Assembly: GCA_021203425.1 (NCBI GenBank)
Contig: JAJQBF010000076.1
Coordinates: 1-17,406 of the forward strand
Direction: 5' to 3'
Length of the DNA: 17,406 nt
Source: Clostridiales bacterium
Lineage (GTDB): Bacteria > Bacillota > Clostridia > Lachnospirales > CAG-274
Made by a program: the position numbers and the translations under genes. Below the pieces are notes generated by a model. The model saw only the letters and a list, made by a program, of their open reading frames with translations. It did not search any database and was not told where the DNA came from. Position 1 is the first letter of the stretch, and every line of letters starts with the position of its first letter. Below are positions 1-5,734 of the stretch, piece by piece.

Positions 1-57
1 GCTACATATAATTCTTTTGTTATTTGCTCTGTCTACTTGACAGGGGTGGGTTCACTA
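1..57. mobile_element. possible end of an insertion sequence at the left edge
   Basis: The last codons of the neighbouring minus-strand gene run into a sequence containing GTGAACCCACCCC and TGTCAAGTAGACA. This looks to me like the terminal repeat of a clostridial IS element, possibly IS3-like, but that is recalled and not checked. The adjacent gene loses its usual conserved C-terminus exactly here, which an insertion would explain. No transposase codons can be identified because the window ends. The boundary base is uncertain, and ordinary divergence of the gene end is the alternative. Confidence 0.3.
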
Positions 58-584
58 AAGGCATACTTTTCATTGTCGGTTTGGGTTTCATTCGGTGAAA
101 TTCTTTTCTGTTCCCTGCTCATTTTGCAAAGGAGCAGAATCAATTTTGAATAGGCTTGAACACTGTCAAAGTCTGGCATTTTTGAAAACCAAGGGAATGA
201 AACTCTTTCGTCATTGGTTTCAATAGGCAGTTCATCAATGCCGAGTGCTTTCTTTATTAGCTTGCCTTTTGCCGAAAGCAGATTTTTAAGGTTTGCCAAG
301 TTTACATTTTCTATAGGAATGGAAACCGTAAAACCTACATTTTCGATTTTCTGTTCTTCTGCAATGAAACCTCTTTTTTCAAGCTGTTCAAGCAGATTTT
401 CAACTTCCTCGCTGTCGGCGCTGTCGTCAAAAATCAATGTTCCCTCTCTGTCAATGGTGAAGTAATCTACCTCAAAGCTGAATGTGGGAACTCCCTTATA
501 AACCGCTCTTGCACCTGTGATTTCCGAAACGGCATTGACTAAAGCCTTTCGCTCTGTTCCTGTTCTGTTAAATTTAATTCTCAT
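33..584 (-). CDS. phage 'virulence-related' protein, C-terminally truncated
   Basis: This 183-residue protein resembles a Firmicutes phage family usually labelled virulence-related protein, of unknown biochemical role. It starts MRIKFNRTGTERKALV and has an acidic stretch (FDDSADSEEVENLLEQL, about residues 52-68), a middle block with LSAKGKLIKKALGIDELP, and an end at NEKYAFSEPTPVK. No membrane segment or signal peptide is visible. From memory, relatives continue after NEKYAF with a conserved block of roughly 25-30 residues, so this copy looks shortened by a substituted tail. The start is well supported by AAGGAGG nine bases upstream of the ATG. It is the last gene of the methylase/SLOG group and is probably cotranscribed with SLOG, 92 nt upstream. 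Family assignment is moderate and function is unknown. Confidence 0.7.
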   Translation of the reverse strand: MRIKFNRTGTERKALVNAVSEITGARAVYKGVPTFSFEVDYFTIDREGTLIFDDSADSEEVENLLEQLEKRGFIAEEQKIENVGFTVSIPIENVNLANLKNLLSAKGKLIKKALGIDELPIETNDERVSFPWFSKMPDFDSVQAYSKLILLLCKMSREQKRISPNETQTDNEKYAFSEPTPVK

Positions 585-634
585 TTTTGAGTACCTCCTT
601 ATTTTTTTTCGGTACTACATTAATCACTCTAAAT

Positions 635-673
635 GCGGAAAATTGCAAGTAGAATAATGTGAAAATTATCCGC
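635..673. terminator. hairpin in the gap between two minus-strand genes
   Basis: GCGGA at 635-639 pairs with TCCGC at 669-673, and the stem continues as AATT/AATT after one mismatch. The T-run (674-678) lies on the plus-strand side, so it would act best as a terminator for plus-strand transcripts. For the minus-strand operon it is only an intergenic hairpin. The stem is short and the function is unproven. Confidence 0.3.
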
Positions 674-676
674 TTT

Positions 677-1012
677 TTATTGTGTAATAGTTACAACCTT
701 GACCGGCACTCCATGTTTTCGGCAGTTATCAATCACATACTTTGTACCATGAGATTGGCCGTCCCAAAAGGCAATTACCAAATCCGCATAGGCAATTATT
801 TCGAGATTTCGTTTAAGCGGTGCTTTCCTTCCGTATTTGTTATAGTTCGGCAGAAATTCTTTCAAAGGCAGATTGTTCTGCAGGGCATATTTTCTTGCAT
901 CGCTGTCTATTCCTCTTGCTCCTCCGCTGACTATTTCTGTTGTATCTTCCGGGAGATACTTTTCCAAGTTTGTAATGTGCAGGTTTCTTGAACCGATTAT
1001 TGCGATTTTCAT
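677..1012 (-). CDS. SLOG-superfamily (DUF2493/YspA-like) nucleotide-binding protein
   Basis: This 111-residue Rossmann-like protein has MKIAIIGSRN at its N-terminus, SGGARGID at residues 29-36, and an AD-IAFWDG-S-GT pattern at about 76-90. These are hallmarks of the SLOG fold (DprA/LOG-like, DUF2493), which binds nucleotides or nucleotide-derived ligands. Small members are common in phage genomes and their substrates are mostly unknown. I place the start at the ATG before KIAIIG because the family begins there; GGAG lies 11 bases upstream. The frame stays open to 1072, but the extra N-terminal residues look non-conserved. The gene sits between the C5 methyltransferase and the virulence-related gene and diverges from the ribbon-helix-helix gene at 1130. 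A role in modification or defence signalling is inference only. Confidence 0.75.
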   Translation of the reverse strand: MKIAIIGSRNLHITNLEKYLPEDTTEIVSGGARGIDSDARKYALQNNLPLKEFLPNYNKYGRKAPLKRNLEIIAYADLVIAFWDGQSHGTKYVIDNCRKHGVPVKVVTITQ

Positions 1013-1129
1013 ATTTCTTTTTAGCTCCATTTCAGGCATATTATGAACACTGTTTAGGCTCACAATAAACATTGTACCATATAACGGGGTTAAAATAAAG
1101 CCATAATAAACATATAAAGGAGTGTAGAT
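1013..1129. promoter_or_regulatory. divergent intergenic region between SLOG and ribbon-helix-helix genes
   Basis: This 117-bp AT-rich gap lies between divergent starts. On the minus strand a TACAAT box (1071-1076) has only a weak upstream partner, TTTATT at 1094-1099 with a 17-bp spacer. No confident plus-strand promoter was found, although TATAAA lies at 1113-1118. It would be the natural site for the adjacent ribbon-helix-helix protein to bind, but I see no clear repeated operator. Confidence 0.3.
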
Positions 1130-1300
1130 ATGGCTATCAAGAGCTTATCCGTCAGAATTGACGATGTAATGTTAGACAAACTGCACGTTGTTGCCGATTA
1201 TGAGGGGCGTTCAGCCAACAGTCAGATACTGATTTTGGTGCGTGACTGTATCGAAAAGTACGAAGAAAAGCATGGAAAAATCCAAATTGACAGGCAATAA
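1130..1300 (+). CDS. Arc/CopG-like ribbon-helix-helix DNA-binding protein
   Basis: This 56-residue protein starts MAIKSLSVRIDDVMLDKLHV. The beta-strand SLSVRIDD, the helix containing MLDKLHVVADYEG, the turn RSANSQ and the helix ILILVRDCIEKYEEKHG fit the ribbon-helix-helix fold of Arc/CopG/MetJ regulators, which bind DNA as dimers through the paired beta-strands. AAAGGAG lies 7 bases before the ATG. It is the only plus-strand gene in the window, divergent from the SLOG gene and convergent with the C5 methyltransferase. Such proteins act as phage transcription regulators or as antitoxins. No toxin gene lies beside it, so a repressor of the neighbouring late/modification operon is the more likely role. 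That role is inferred from position. Confidence 0.85.
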   Translation: MAIKSLSVRIDDVMLDKLHVVADYEGRSANSQILILVRDCIEKYEEKHGKIQIDRQ

Positions 1301-1310
1301 CGGGTGTATT

Positions 1311-1349
1311 TTTAGGTGTGTTTACGGGTTTTTCAGAAACACACCTAAA
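1311..1349. terminator. perfect 13-bp inverted repeat between convergent genes
   Basis: TTTAGGTGTGTTT (1311-1323) and AAACACACCTAAA (1337-1349) are perfectly complementary around a 13-nt loop. The right arm covers the stop codon of the C5 methyltransferase, and the left arm starts 10 bases after the ribbon-helix-helix stop. Position and symmetry suggest a bidirectional terminator, although neither side has a strong T-run. An operator for the adjacent DNA-binding protein is an alternative. Confidence 0.55.
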
Positions 1350-3126
1350 TATTTGCTGCCCAAGCGATGCCCGCAAGTACGAATACAGCATTATTAAGGC
1401 AGATTCCGTTTCCCCACATTTTGTACTCCGCTGAATCGGAGTGTGGATTTTGCAGCCATTTTCTTATTTGATTGTCAGCTTTAGACTTTGTATTTTTGCC
1501 GATAGCCCTTGCATATTCATTGAATACTTCTCTCCATTTTTCAATATCCGCATCGGTTGGATTTTCAGTTTCAAGTTCGCTGCACCACCAGTCCGGGAAA
1601 CCCTGCAGCCTTGCACACTCGGTAGGTGTGAGTCTGCGGACTACATACTGAACATCATTTATCACAGGCGGGTCTTTGTAATCGGTAGCCACCAGTGTAT
1701 TTGCCAGTTCTTTTTCGGCAAGGGTGTGATATGATGCCTTGCTTGTACAATAAGTAGGACGTGCAACAGCACCCGGTCCTCTTGCTACAACAGGCGGTTC
1801 AATTTCCTCATCAACCGAAATTCCAAACTGAGCATTCTTTCCTTGATTAAAAGCTGCCCGGTCAATGCCGTATGCAACTGCGTGCTGTTCTACTGTATTT
1901 AAAGTAGACATCGTTTCGGAAATGTTATAACCGTTCCCATGATGTGACGGTCTGCTGCCGTTCCCTTCAATTACAGCAATTCCGCCTTGATTTGATTCGG
2001 GATGATTTCCACCGGTGTCAACCGTTCTTGCTGTATCCGTTTCATATACATTGTGCCTTGCGTTCTTTGTGTTTTCTGATGTAAACCTTACATCAAATGT
2101 TTCAACTACAAACGGCTGATTGTTTCCGCCTGTTCCGTATGTAGATGATACCGTCGGAGCAACATCACCGAGTTCGGTGTATCTTGTGTCCTGACTGTGA
2201 TTTTCATATACAGCTGCCGGCACAATTCCGGCTCTTAAAGTAGGCGACTTTTCATTTTCAAAACCGATACTTCTGCTTTTAGCAGAACGTTCAGTACAAA
2301 ATCCCGCTGAACCCATAACACAGGGCGGGTGGTGTGCCTCTGCTCTTAAAGTACACGTCATTTCATCGGTTATATCTATTCGGTTTCCGCCTTGGTCGTT
2401 TAAGCAGATGCCGCCTGTTTTTCCAGTGCAGCTTTCAGAAGTTCCGGCAGTTCTTTGCCACGGGAGGCAGCTCTTTTCAAGATACCCTGACAGGCTCTCG
2501 GACTCAAAGAGTACTTTGCCGGCACATTCACCATCAAAATCTGCGACAAGGTAGATTCTCTTTCTTCGTTGGGGAACGCCCCAAAATTGAGAGTCGAACA
2601 CACGCCAAGCGAGGGAGAAATCATCTGCCACGATACTTCCCGCATTTTCCCATTTTTCAGATTTAGGAATTGACACATCTGTATTTTTGACCTTGCAGAT
2701 TTCTGTGAGTACTGCTTTGAAGTCCTCGCCTTTGTTGGAAGAGAAGGCTCCCGTAACATTTTCCCACACGATAAATCTTGGGTATTTTCCATTTGAAACA
2801 CACCTCATTTCTTTTACAATTCTTATAGCTTGGTAAAACAGATTTGACCTTTCACCGTTTTCCAATCCGGCTCTTTTGCCTGCAATCGAAAGGTCTTGAC
2901 AGGGAGATCCAAATGTAATGATGTCAACGGGCTCAATTTCCGCTCCGTTTATATTGCAAATATCACCGAGATGTTTGACTTGCGGTAATCTTTTAGTAGT
3001 GACTCTTATTGGGAACGGCTCAATTTCGCTTGCCCATATGGGAGCAATACCGCAAATCAGTCCGGCTAACGGAAAACCGCCTGAGCCGTCAAACAAACTT
3101 CCGAGAGTTAATTGATTATTCTGCAT
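1345..3126 (-). CDS. DNA (cytosine-5) methyltransferase with repetitive variable region
   Basis: This 593-residue orphan phage C5 cytosine methyltransferase transfers methyl from S-adenosylmethionine to DNA cytosines. Visible motifs, numbered from the chosen ATG, are motif I SLFDGSGGFPLAG near residues 10-22; catalytic Pro-Cys in GSPCQDLSIAGKRAG (Cys76); ENV of motif VI near 122; QRRKRIYLVADF of motif VIII near 186-197; RRLTPTECARLQGFPDWW of motif IX near 497-514; and GNGICLNNAVFVLAG of motif X. Residues of about 239-490, between motifs VIII and IX where target recognition normally lies, are expanded into short degenerate repeats. The ATG at 3126 is preferred over the GTG at 3135, which lies in the GAGGTAGGTG ribosome-binding stretch. 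It overlaps the upstream methylase gene by 11 bases, so the two are translationally coupled. No cognate restriction enzyme is present. Anti-restriction modification is the likely role. Confidence 0.93.
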   Translation of the reverse strand: MQNNQLTLGSLFDGSGGFPLAGLICGIAPIWASEIEPFPIRVTTKRLPQVKHLGDICNINGAEIEPVDIITFGSPCQDLSIAGKRAGLENGERSNLFYQAIRIVKEMRCVSNGKYPRFIVWENVTGAFSSNKGEDFKAVLTEICKVKNTDVSIPKSEKWENAGSIVADDFSLAWRVFDSQFWGVPQRRKRIYLVADFDGECAGKVLFESESLSGYLEKSCLPWQRTAGTSESCTGKTGGICLNDQGGNRIDITDEMTCTLRAEAHHPPCVMGSAGFCTERSAKSRSIGFENEKSPTLRAGIVPAAVYENHSQDTRYTELGDVAPTVSSTYGTGGNNQPFVVETFDVRFTSENTKNARHNVYETDTARTVDTGGNHPESNQGGIAVIEGNGSRPSHHGNGYNISETMSTLNTVEQHAVAYGIDRAAFNQGKNAQFGISVDEEIEPPVVARGPGAVARPTYCTSKASYHTLAEKELANTLVATDYKDPPVINDVQYVVRRLTPTECARLQGFPDWWCSELETENPTDADIEKWREVFNEYARAIGKNTKSKADNQIRKWLQNPHSDSAEYKMWGNGICLNNAVFVLAGIAWAANI

Positions 3127-4375
3127 CAGAATCACCTACCTCTGTGTACTTTATCTTTTTGCCGTCACGCAATAAAAAAACGCTGTCCGAGTTTCCTATG
3201 CACTCGATATAGCGTTTTACAATTACATCTGCAAATTTTTCGTCATATTCAACACCGTAGCAGATTCTATTTGTTTCTTCACAGGCGATGAGTGTTGAAC
3301 CGGAGCCGAGGAACGGATCCAATACAATACAATTGCTCATAGAAGAGTTCTTGATTGGATAAGCCATAAGTGCTACTGGCTTCATAGTAGGATGTTCCTT
3401 GCTTGACTTCGGTCTGTCATACTCCCAAATGGTAGTCTGTTTTCTGTCGGAGTACCACAAGTGCTTGCCGCCTTTCTTCCAACCGAAAAGGCAAGGCTCG
3501 TGCTGCCATTGATACGGACTTCTGCCCAACACCAGTGCATTCTTTTTCCAAATACAGCAGCCGCTTAAATAAAAGCCGGCATCTTGAAATGCTTTTCTGA
3601 AATTGAAGCCTTGTGTGTCTGCGTGAAATACATATATTGACGCATCATTTTCTATATTTTGGTCTATGTTTGTAAAGGAGCAGAACAGGAACTTATAGAA
3701 GTCATCATCTGACATATTGTCATTTTTTATTTTGCCGGCTGTTTCTTCAACATTTACATTGTAAGGCGGGTCTGTAACTACAAGACTTGCTTTTTTGCCG
3801 TCCATAAGAACATTAAATGTTTCCGGCAAAGTTGAGTCGCCGCAAATAAGTCTGTGTCTGCCGAGCAGCCAAACATCGCCTTGCTTACTTATGACAGGCT
3901 GCTTTAATTCCGCATCAACATCAAAATCATCTTCTTTGATTTCTTTATTATGTACTTTTGAAAATAGCTGCTCAATTTCAGGCGGTTCAAAGCCTGTTAA
4001 ATCAACATTGAAATCGGAGTTCTGCAGGTCAACAATCAAGTCGGCTAACAACTGCTCATTCCAAGCGCCTGTTATTTTGTTCAAAGCTACATTCAGAGCT
4101 TTGACTTTCGCCTCATCTTCAATATGTACTACTACACATTGAACTTCGTTATATCCTAAATCTTTAAGCACTGTCAATCTCTGATGTCCGCCGATTATGG
4201 TCATATCGTAATTTACGATGATAGGTTCTACATAGCCGAACTCGGAAATAGAGTTTTTAATCTTTTCGTACTCCTTATCTCCCGGCTTTAACTGCTTACG
4301 GGGGTTATATGCTGCCGGCTTTAAATCTGAAATAGGGAGTGTTTTCCACGTCATAGATTGTTTCGATTGTTTCAT
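3116..4375 (-). CDS. ParB-domain/N4-N6 DNA methyltransferase fusion
   Basis: This 419-residue fusion has an N-terminal ParB/Srx-like domain (about residues 12-140) with NPRKQL and GGHQR motifs. A methylase domain follows, with DPPY at 202-205, HPTMKP at 328-333 and the SAM-binding DPFLGSGST at 353-361. The DPPY-before-FGSG order indicates a beta-class amino-methyltransferase, which may make N6-methyladenine or N4-methylcytosine. This ParB-methylase architecture is common in Firmicutes phages and conjugative elements. The ATG overlaps the preceding gene's stop as ATGA, a 4-bp overlap, and the C5 methyltransferase follows with overlap. The three genes form one translationally coupled block. No partner endonuclease is recognisable, so protection of phage DNA from host restriction is the likely role. 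Specificity cannot be read from sequence. Confidence 0.93.
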   Translation of the reverse strand: MKQSKQSMTWKTLPISDLKPAAYNPRKQLKPGDKEYEKIKNSISEFGYVEPIIVNYDMTIIGGHQRLTVLKDLGYNEVQCVVVHIEDEAKVKALNVALNKITGAWNEQLLADLIVDLQNSDFNVDLTGFEPPEIEQLFSKVHNKEIKEDDFDVDAELKQPVISKQGDVWLLGRHRLICGDSTLPETFNVLMDGKKASLVVTDPPYNVNVEETAGKIKNDNMSDDDFYKFLFCSFTNIDQNIENDASIYVFHADTQGFNFRKAFQDAGFYLSGCCIWKKNALVLGRSPYQWQHEPCLFGWKKGGKHLWYSDRKQTTIWEYDRPKSSKEHPTMKPVALMAYPIKNSSMSNCIVLDPFLGSGSTLIACEETNRICYGVEYDEKFADVIVKRYIECIGNSDSVFLLRDGKKIKYTEVGDSDAE

Positions 4376-4671
4376 TCCTTGCCGCCTCGCTTCCTGTTGT
4401 GATAATCATATCTGCATTTGTTCGAGCAGAACTTTTTCGGTCTGCCGGTTGTATTCTGCATTATCGGCATACCGCAGTATAAACACAGTATGCCGTTATT
4501 CTTTTGTTCTTGTATATTTAAAGCGGCTGCGTTTCCGTAACCGCTGAGATGTTTATTCTTACAGAACTTTCTGACTGCGTCCCTTGAAAGATTTGTCGCT
4601 CTTGCTATTGCAAGATAACCCGTACCCTCTGAACGCATTTTTATAATCGTTGTTCGCTGTTTATCCGTCAT
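4372..4671 (-). CDS. HTH plus zinc-ribbon small protein
   Basis: This 99-residue protein has two parts. Residues 1-45 look like a resolvase/sigma-type helix-turn-helix (GTGYLAIARATNLSRDAVRKFCKNK). Residues 62-92 hold a CxxC...CxxxC pattern (CLYCGMP, then FCSNKC) followed by RYDYHNRKRGGKE, probably a structural zinc site. Similar small HTH/zinc proteins occur beside methylases and recombinases in clostridial phages, and DNA binding is the expected activity. The start has AAGGA eleven bases upstream. It lies just after the HNH terminator and overlaps the ParB-methylase start by 4 bp. I considered a small terminase subunit, because such a gene often follows HNH, but the zinc ribbon and short length do not fit well. 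Its target is unknown. Confidence 0.7.
   Translation of the reverse strand: MTDKQRTTIIKMRSEGTGYLAIARATNLSRDAVRKFCKNKHLSGYGNAAALNIQEQKNNGILCLYCGMPIMQNTTGRPKKFCSNKCRYDYHNRKRGGKE
4507..4521. repeat. 15-bp direct repeat, copy 1
   Basis: TTCTTGTATATTTAA occurs here and again at 4749-4763. On the minus strand both copies encode Leu-Asn-Ile-Gln-Glu in the frames of two different ORFs, the HTH/zinc protein and the tail of the HNH ORF. The origin is uncertain: chance, or a small duplication around the terminator. Confidence 0.5.
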
Positions 4672-4712
4672 TGCATCATTTCCTTACACGAAACCTCGGT
4701 ACATTCCGAGCA

Positions 4713-5237
4713 TTAAAAAAACGCCGAAATAATCAGCGTTTTCAATAATTCTTGTATATTTAATTCTGTACTTTGGGGTATCCCGCCTCTTAAATTTTGC
4801 GAAAATTCACGTTTGAGGGGGCTGCGGTCAGCAGTTTTAGGCACTTTAGAGATTTTGACCGCCCCCCTATATGTATCATCATAGCTGTACTTTATGTATC
4901 TATCCTCAGTCATCGTCTTTGTGTCATGACACGATTTACATAAAGACTGCCAATTGCCCCTGTCCCAAAACAACTCTCGATTGCCTCGGTGGGGAATGAC
5001 ATGGTCAACAACCGTCGCTTTTGTGTATCTGCCTTTGCTCTTACAGATTTCACAAAGAGGATGTGCCTGCAGAAATGCTTTGCTTGCTTTCTGCCATTGG
5101 CGGTTGTATCCTCTGCTTGAAGCACTCCGTACTTCATCTGTATGTAAAGGTTTATGCTCATCGCAGTATTTATTCCCGTAAGCAACCAACCTTGAACAGT
5201 TGGGGTGCTTACAAGGTGTGTTTGGTCTTTTAGGCAT
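4713..5237 (-). CDS. HNH endonuclease with read-through C-terminal tail
   Basis: This HNH homing-type nuclease of the phage packaging class has zinc cysteines in PLCEICKSKG and LCKSCHDTK, the HNH core VVDHVIPHRG, and the FWDRGNWQSLCKSCH segment. In cos phages such enzymes nick or cleave DNA with the terminase during packaging. The ATG at 5237 follows GAGG by 8 bases; the GTG at 5246 lies inside that site. Phage HNH proteins are typically about 100-130 residues, but this frame runs to 174. The extra tail (about residues 115-174) is encoded by a cos-like inverted repeat and by a rho-independent terminator. The ancestral stop was therefore probably just after MTEDRYIKYSY, and the tail is unlikely to be functional. 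It is the first gene after the candidate late promoter. Confidence 0.88.
   Translation of the reverse strand: MPKRPNTPCKHPNCSRLVAYGNKYCDEHKPLHTDEVRSASSRGYNRQWQKASKAFLQAHPLCEICKSKGRYTKATVVDHVIPHRGNRELFWDRGNWQSLCKSCHDTKTMTEDRYIKYSYDDTYRGAVKISKVPKTADRSPLKREFSQNLRGGIPQSTELNIQELLKTLIISAFF
4715..4742 (-). terminator. rho-independent terminator after HNH
   Basis: On the minus strand AAAACGC (4742-4736) pairs with GCGTTTT (4724-4718), with an extra GA/TC pairing towards the loop and more T residues at 4717-4715. This is a good intrinsic terminator. It lies inside the last codons of the HNH ORF, so that ORF reads through its own terminator. Some read-through must occur if the methylases share the late promoter. 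Confidence 0.75.
4749..4763. repeat. 15-bp direct repeat, copy 2
   Basis: This is an identical copy of the TTCTTGTATATTTAA at 4507-4521, placed immediately upstream (minus strand) of the HNH terminator hairpin. The pair brackets the terminator, the leader of the HTH gene and that gene's first half. Confidence 0.5.
4817..4867. other. G/C-rich inverted repeat, candidate cos region
   Basis: GGGGG-CT-GCGGTC (4817-4829) faces GACCGC-CCCCC (4857-4867) around a 27-nt AT-richer loop. This gives a 6+5 bp stem with a 2-nt bulge, unusual in this moderate-GC DNA. A G-run followed by CGGTC just downstream of a phage HNH gene is the position where cos sites lie in many HK97-type Firmicutes phages. The sequence is observed; the cos role is inference from position and recalled similarity. 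A regulatory hairpin is the alternative. Confidence 0.4.
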
Positions 5238-5270
5238 CGGGGACACCTCTTTTCACTTTCTTCAGTATAC

Positions 5271-5299
5271 ACTATATCACATCTTGACAGTTACTTCAA
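5271..5299 (-). promoter_or_regulatory. candidate late promoter upstream of HNH
   Basis: On the minus strand, TTGAAG (5299-5294), a 17-bp spacer and TATAGT (5276-5271) lie 34 bases upstream of the HNH start. The -10 matches 5 of 6 and the -35 matches 4 of 6 consensus bases. The weak -35 directly abuts three phased repeats, as expected for an activator-dependent promoter. Confidence 0.6.
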
Positions 5300-5324
5300 C
5301 TATCATTTACTATCATTTGCTATC
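5300..5324 (-). promoter_or_regulatory. three GATAG motifs at 10-bp spacing, candidate activator site
   Basis: GATAG occurs on the minus strand at 5324-5320, 5314-5310 and 5304-5300. The two intervals are both AAAT-like (cAAAT, tAAAT), so the motifs repeat every 10 bp on one helical face and end next to the -35 box. They lie in the last codons of the DUF1492 gene, whose ArpU-like product is the obvious candidate ligand. Binding is inferred. Confidence 0.55.
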
Positions 5325-5734
5325 GTCTTTTGAGGAACAACAAATTTTTTCAATGCCTTATTTTTAATTCGATAAATTTGAGGTACACTGTAATCCATTT
5401 CATCAGCAATTTCGCTCCACGATTTTAATTCCAAGTAGCGGAGTCTCAATAGCTCTTTGCAGTTTTCATCATCGACTGCATCAATCGCATTTGTGATTTC
5501 AATCTTCAAGTTAATCAATCTGTCAATGTCAGCTTTGATTTGATTTTCCATATCAACGATTTTTACAATGGTGTTTTCCAAACGGTATACATTGCGAGTC
5601 CCTTTTGAAGGGTAGTCGCTTATTGTTGATGAAACATTTACGGCAAGCTCTCTGAAAGAATTCAACTGCTCGGTCTTGTTTTTTATTCTTTGGTCTATTC
5701 GATAAGCCTGTCCTAAATATTCTTTAGCCGTCAT
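5303..5734 (-). CDS. DUF1492 family, ArpU-like late transcription regulator
   Basis: This 143-residue protein matches DUF1492/ArpU-type phage regulators. The N-terminus MTAKEYLGQAYRIDQRIKNK is followed by a helical region (about 50-85, VKIVDMENQIKADIDRLINLKIEITNAID). A sigma-region-4-like helix-turn-helix lies at about 92-131 (ELLRLRYLELKSWSEIADEMDYSVPQIYRIKNKALKKF). Members such as ArpU and RinA-like proteins activate late genes of Gram-positive phages, probably by contacting RNA polymerase near the -35 box. AAGGAGG lies 9 bases before the ATG. The start overlaps the preceding small gene by 11 bp. The gene's 3' end contains phased GATAG repeats next to a promoter for HNH, consistent with activation of the next operon. 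Family assignment is strong; the target is inferred. Confidence 0.88.
   Translation of the reverse strand: MTAKEYLGQAYRIDQRIKNKTEQLNSFRELAVNVSSTISDYPSKGTRNVYRLENTIVKIVDMENQIKADIDRLINLKIEITNAIDAVDDENCKELLRLRYLELKSWSEIADEMDYSVPQIYRIKNKALKKFVVPQKTIANDSK

Noticed and set aside
1013..1072. N-terminal extension of the SLOG protein to 1072
   Set aside because: The extra residues precede the conserved MKIAIIGSRN start, have no good ribosome binding site, and overlap the likely promoter region.
1152..1391. Minus-strand ORF of 79 codons opposite the ribbon-helix-helix gene
   Set aside because: It runs antisense through a convincing plus-strand gene with its own ribosome binding site, has no recognisable family, and contains both arms of the inverted repeat.
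2400..2801. Minus-strand ORF of 133 codons inside the C5 methyltransferase
   Set aside because: It is out of frame with clear methyltransferase motifs and has no ribosome binding site or family signal.
4372..4671. Small terminase subunit
   Set aside because: The gene after HNH is often a small terminase, but this product has a zinc ribbon and a short HTH and no large terminase follows.
4910..5272. Alternative minus-strand ORF of 120 codons overlapping HNH
   Set aside because: It is an out-of-frame shadow of the HNH gene, which carries the conserved motifs.
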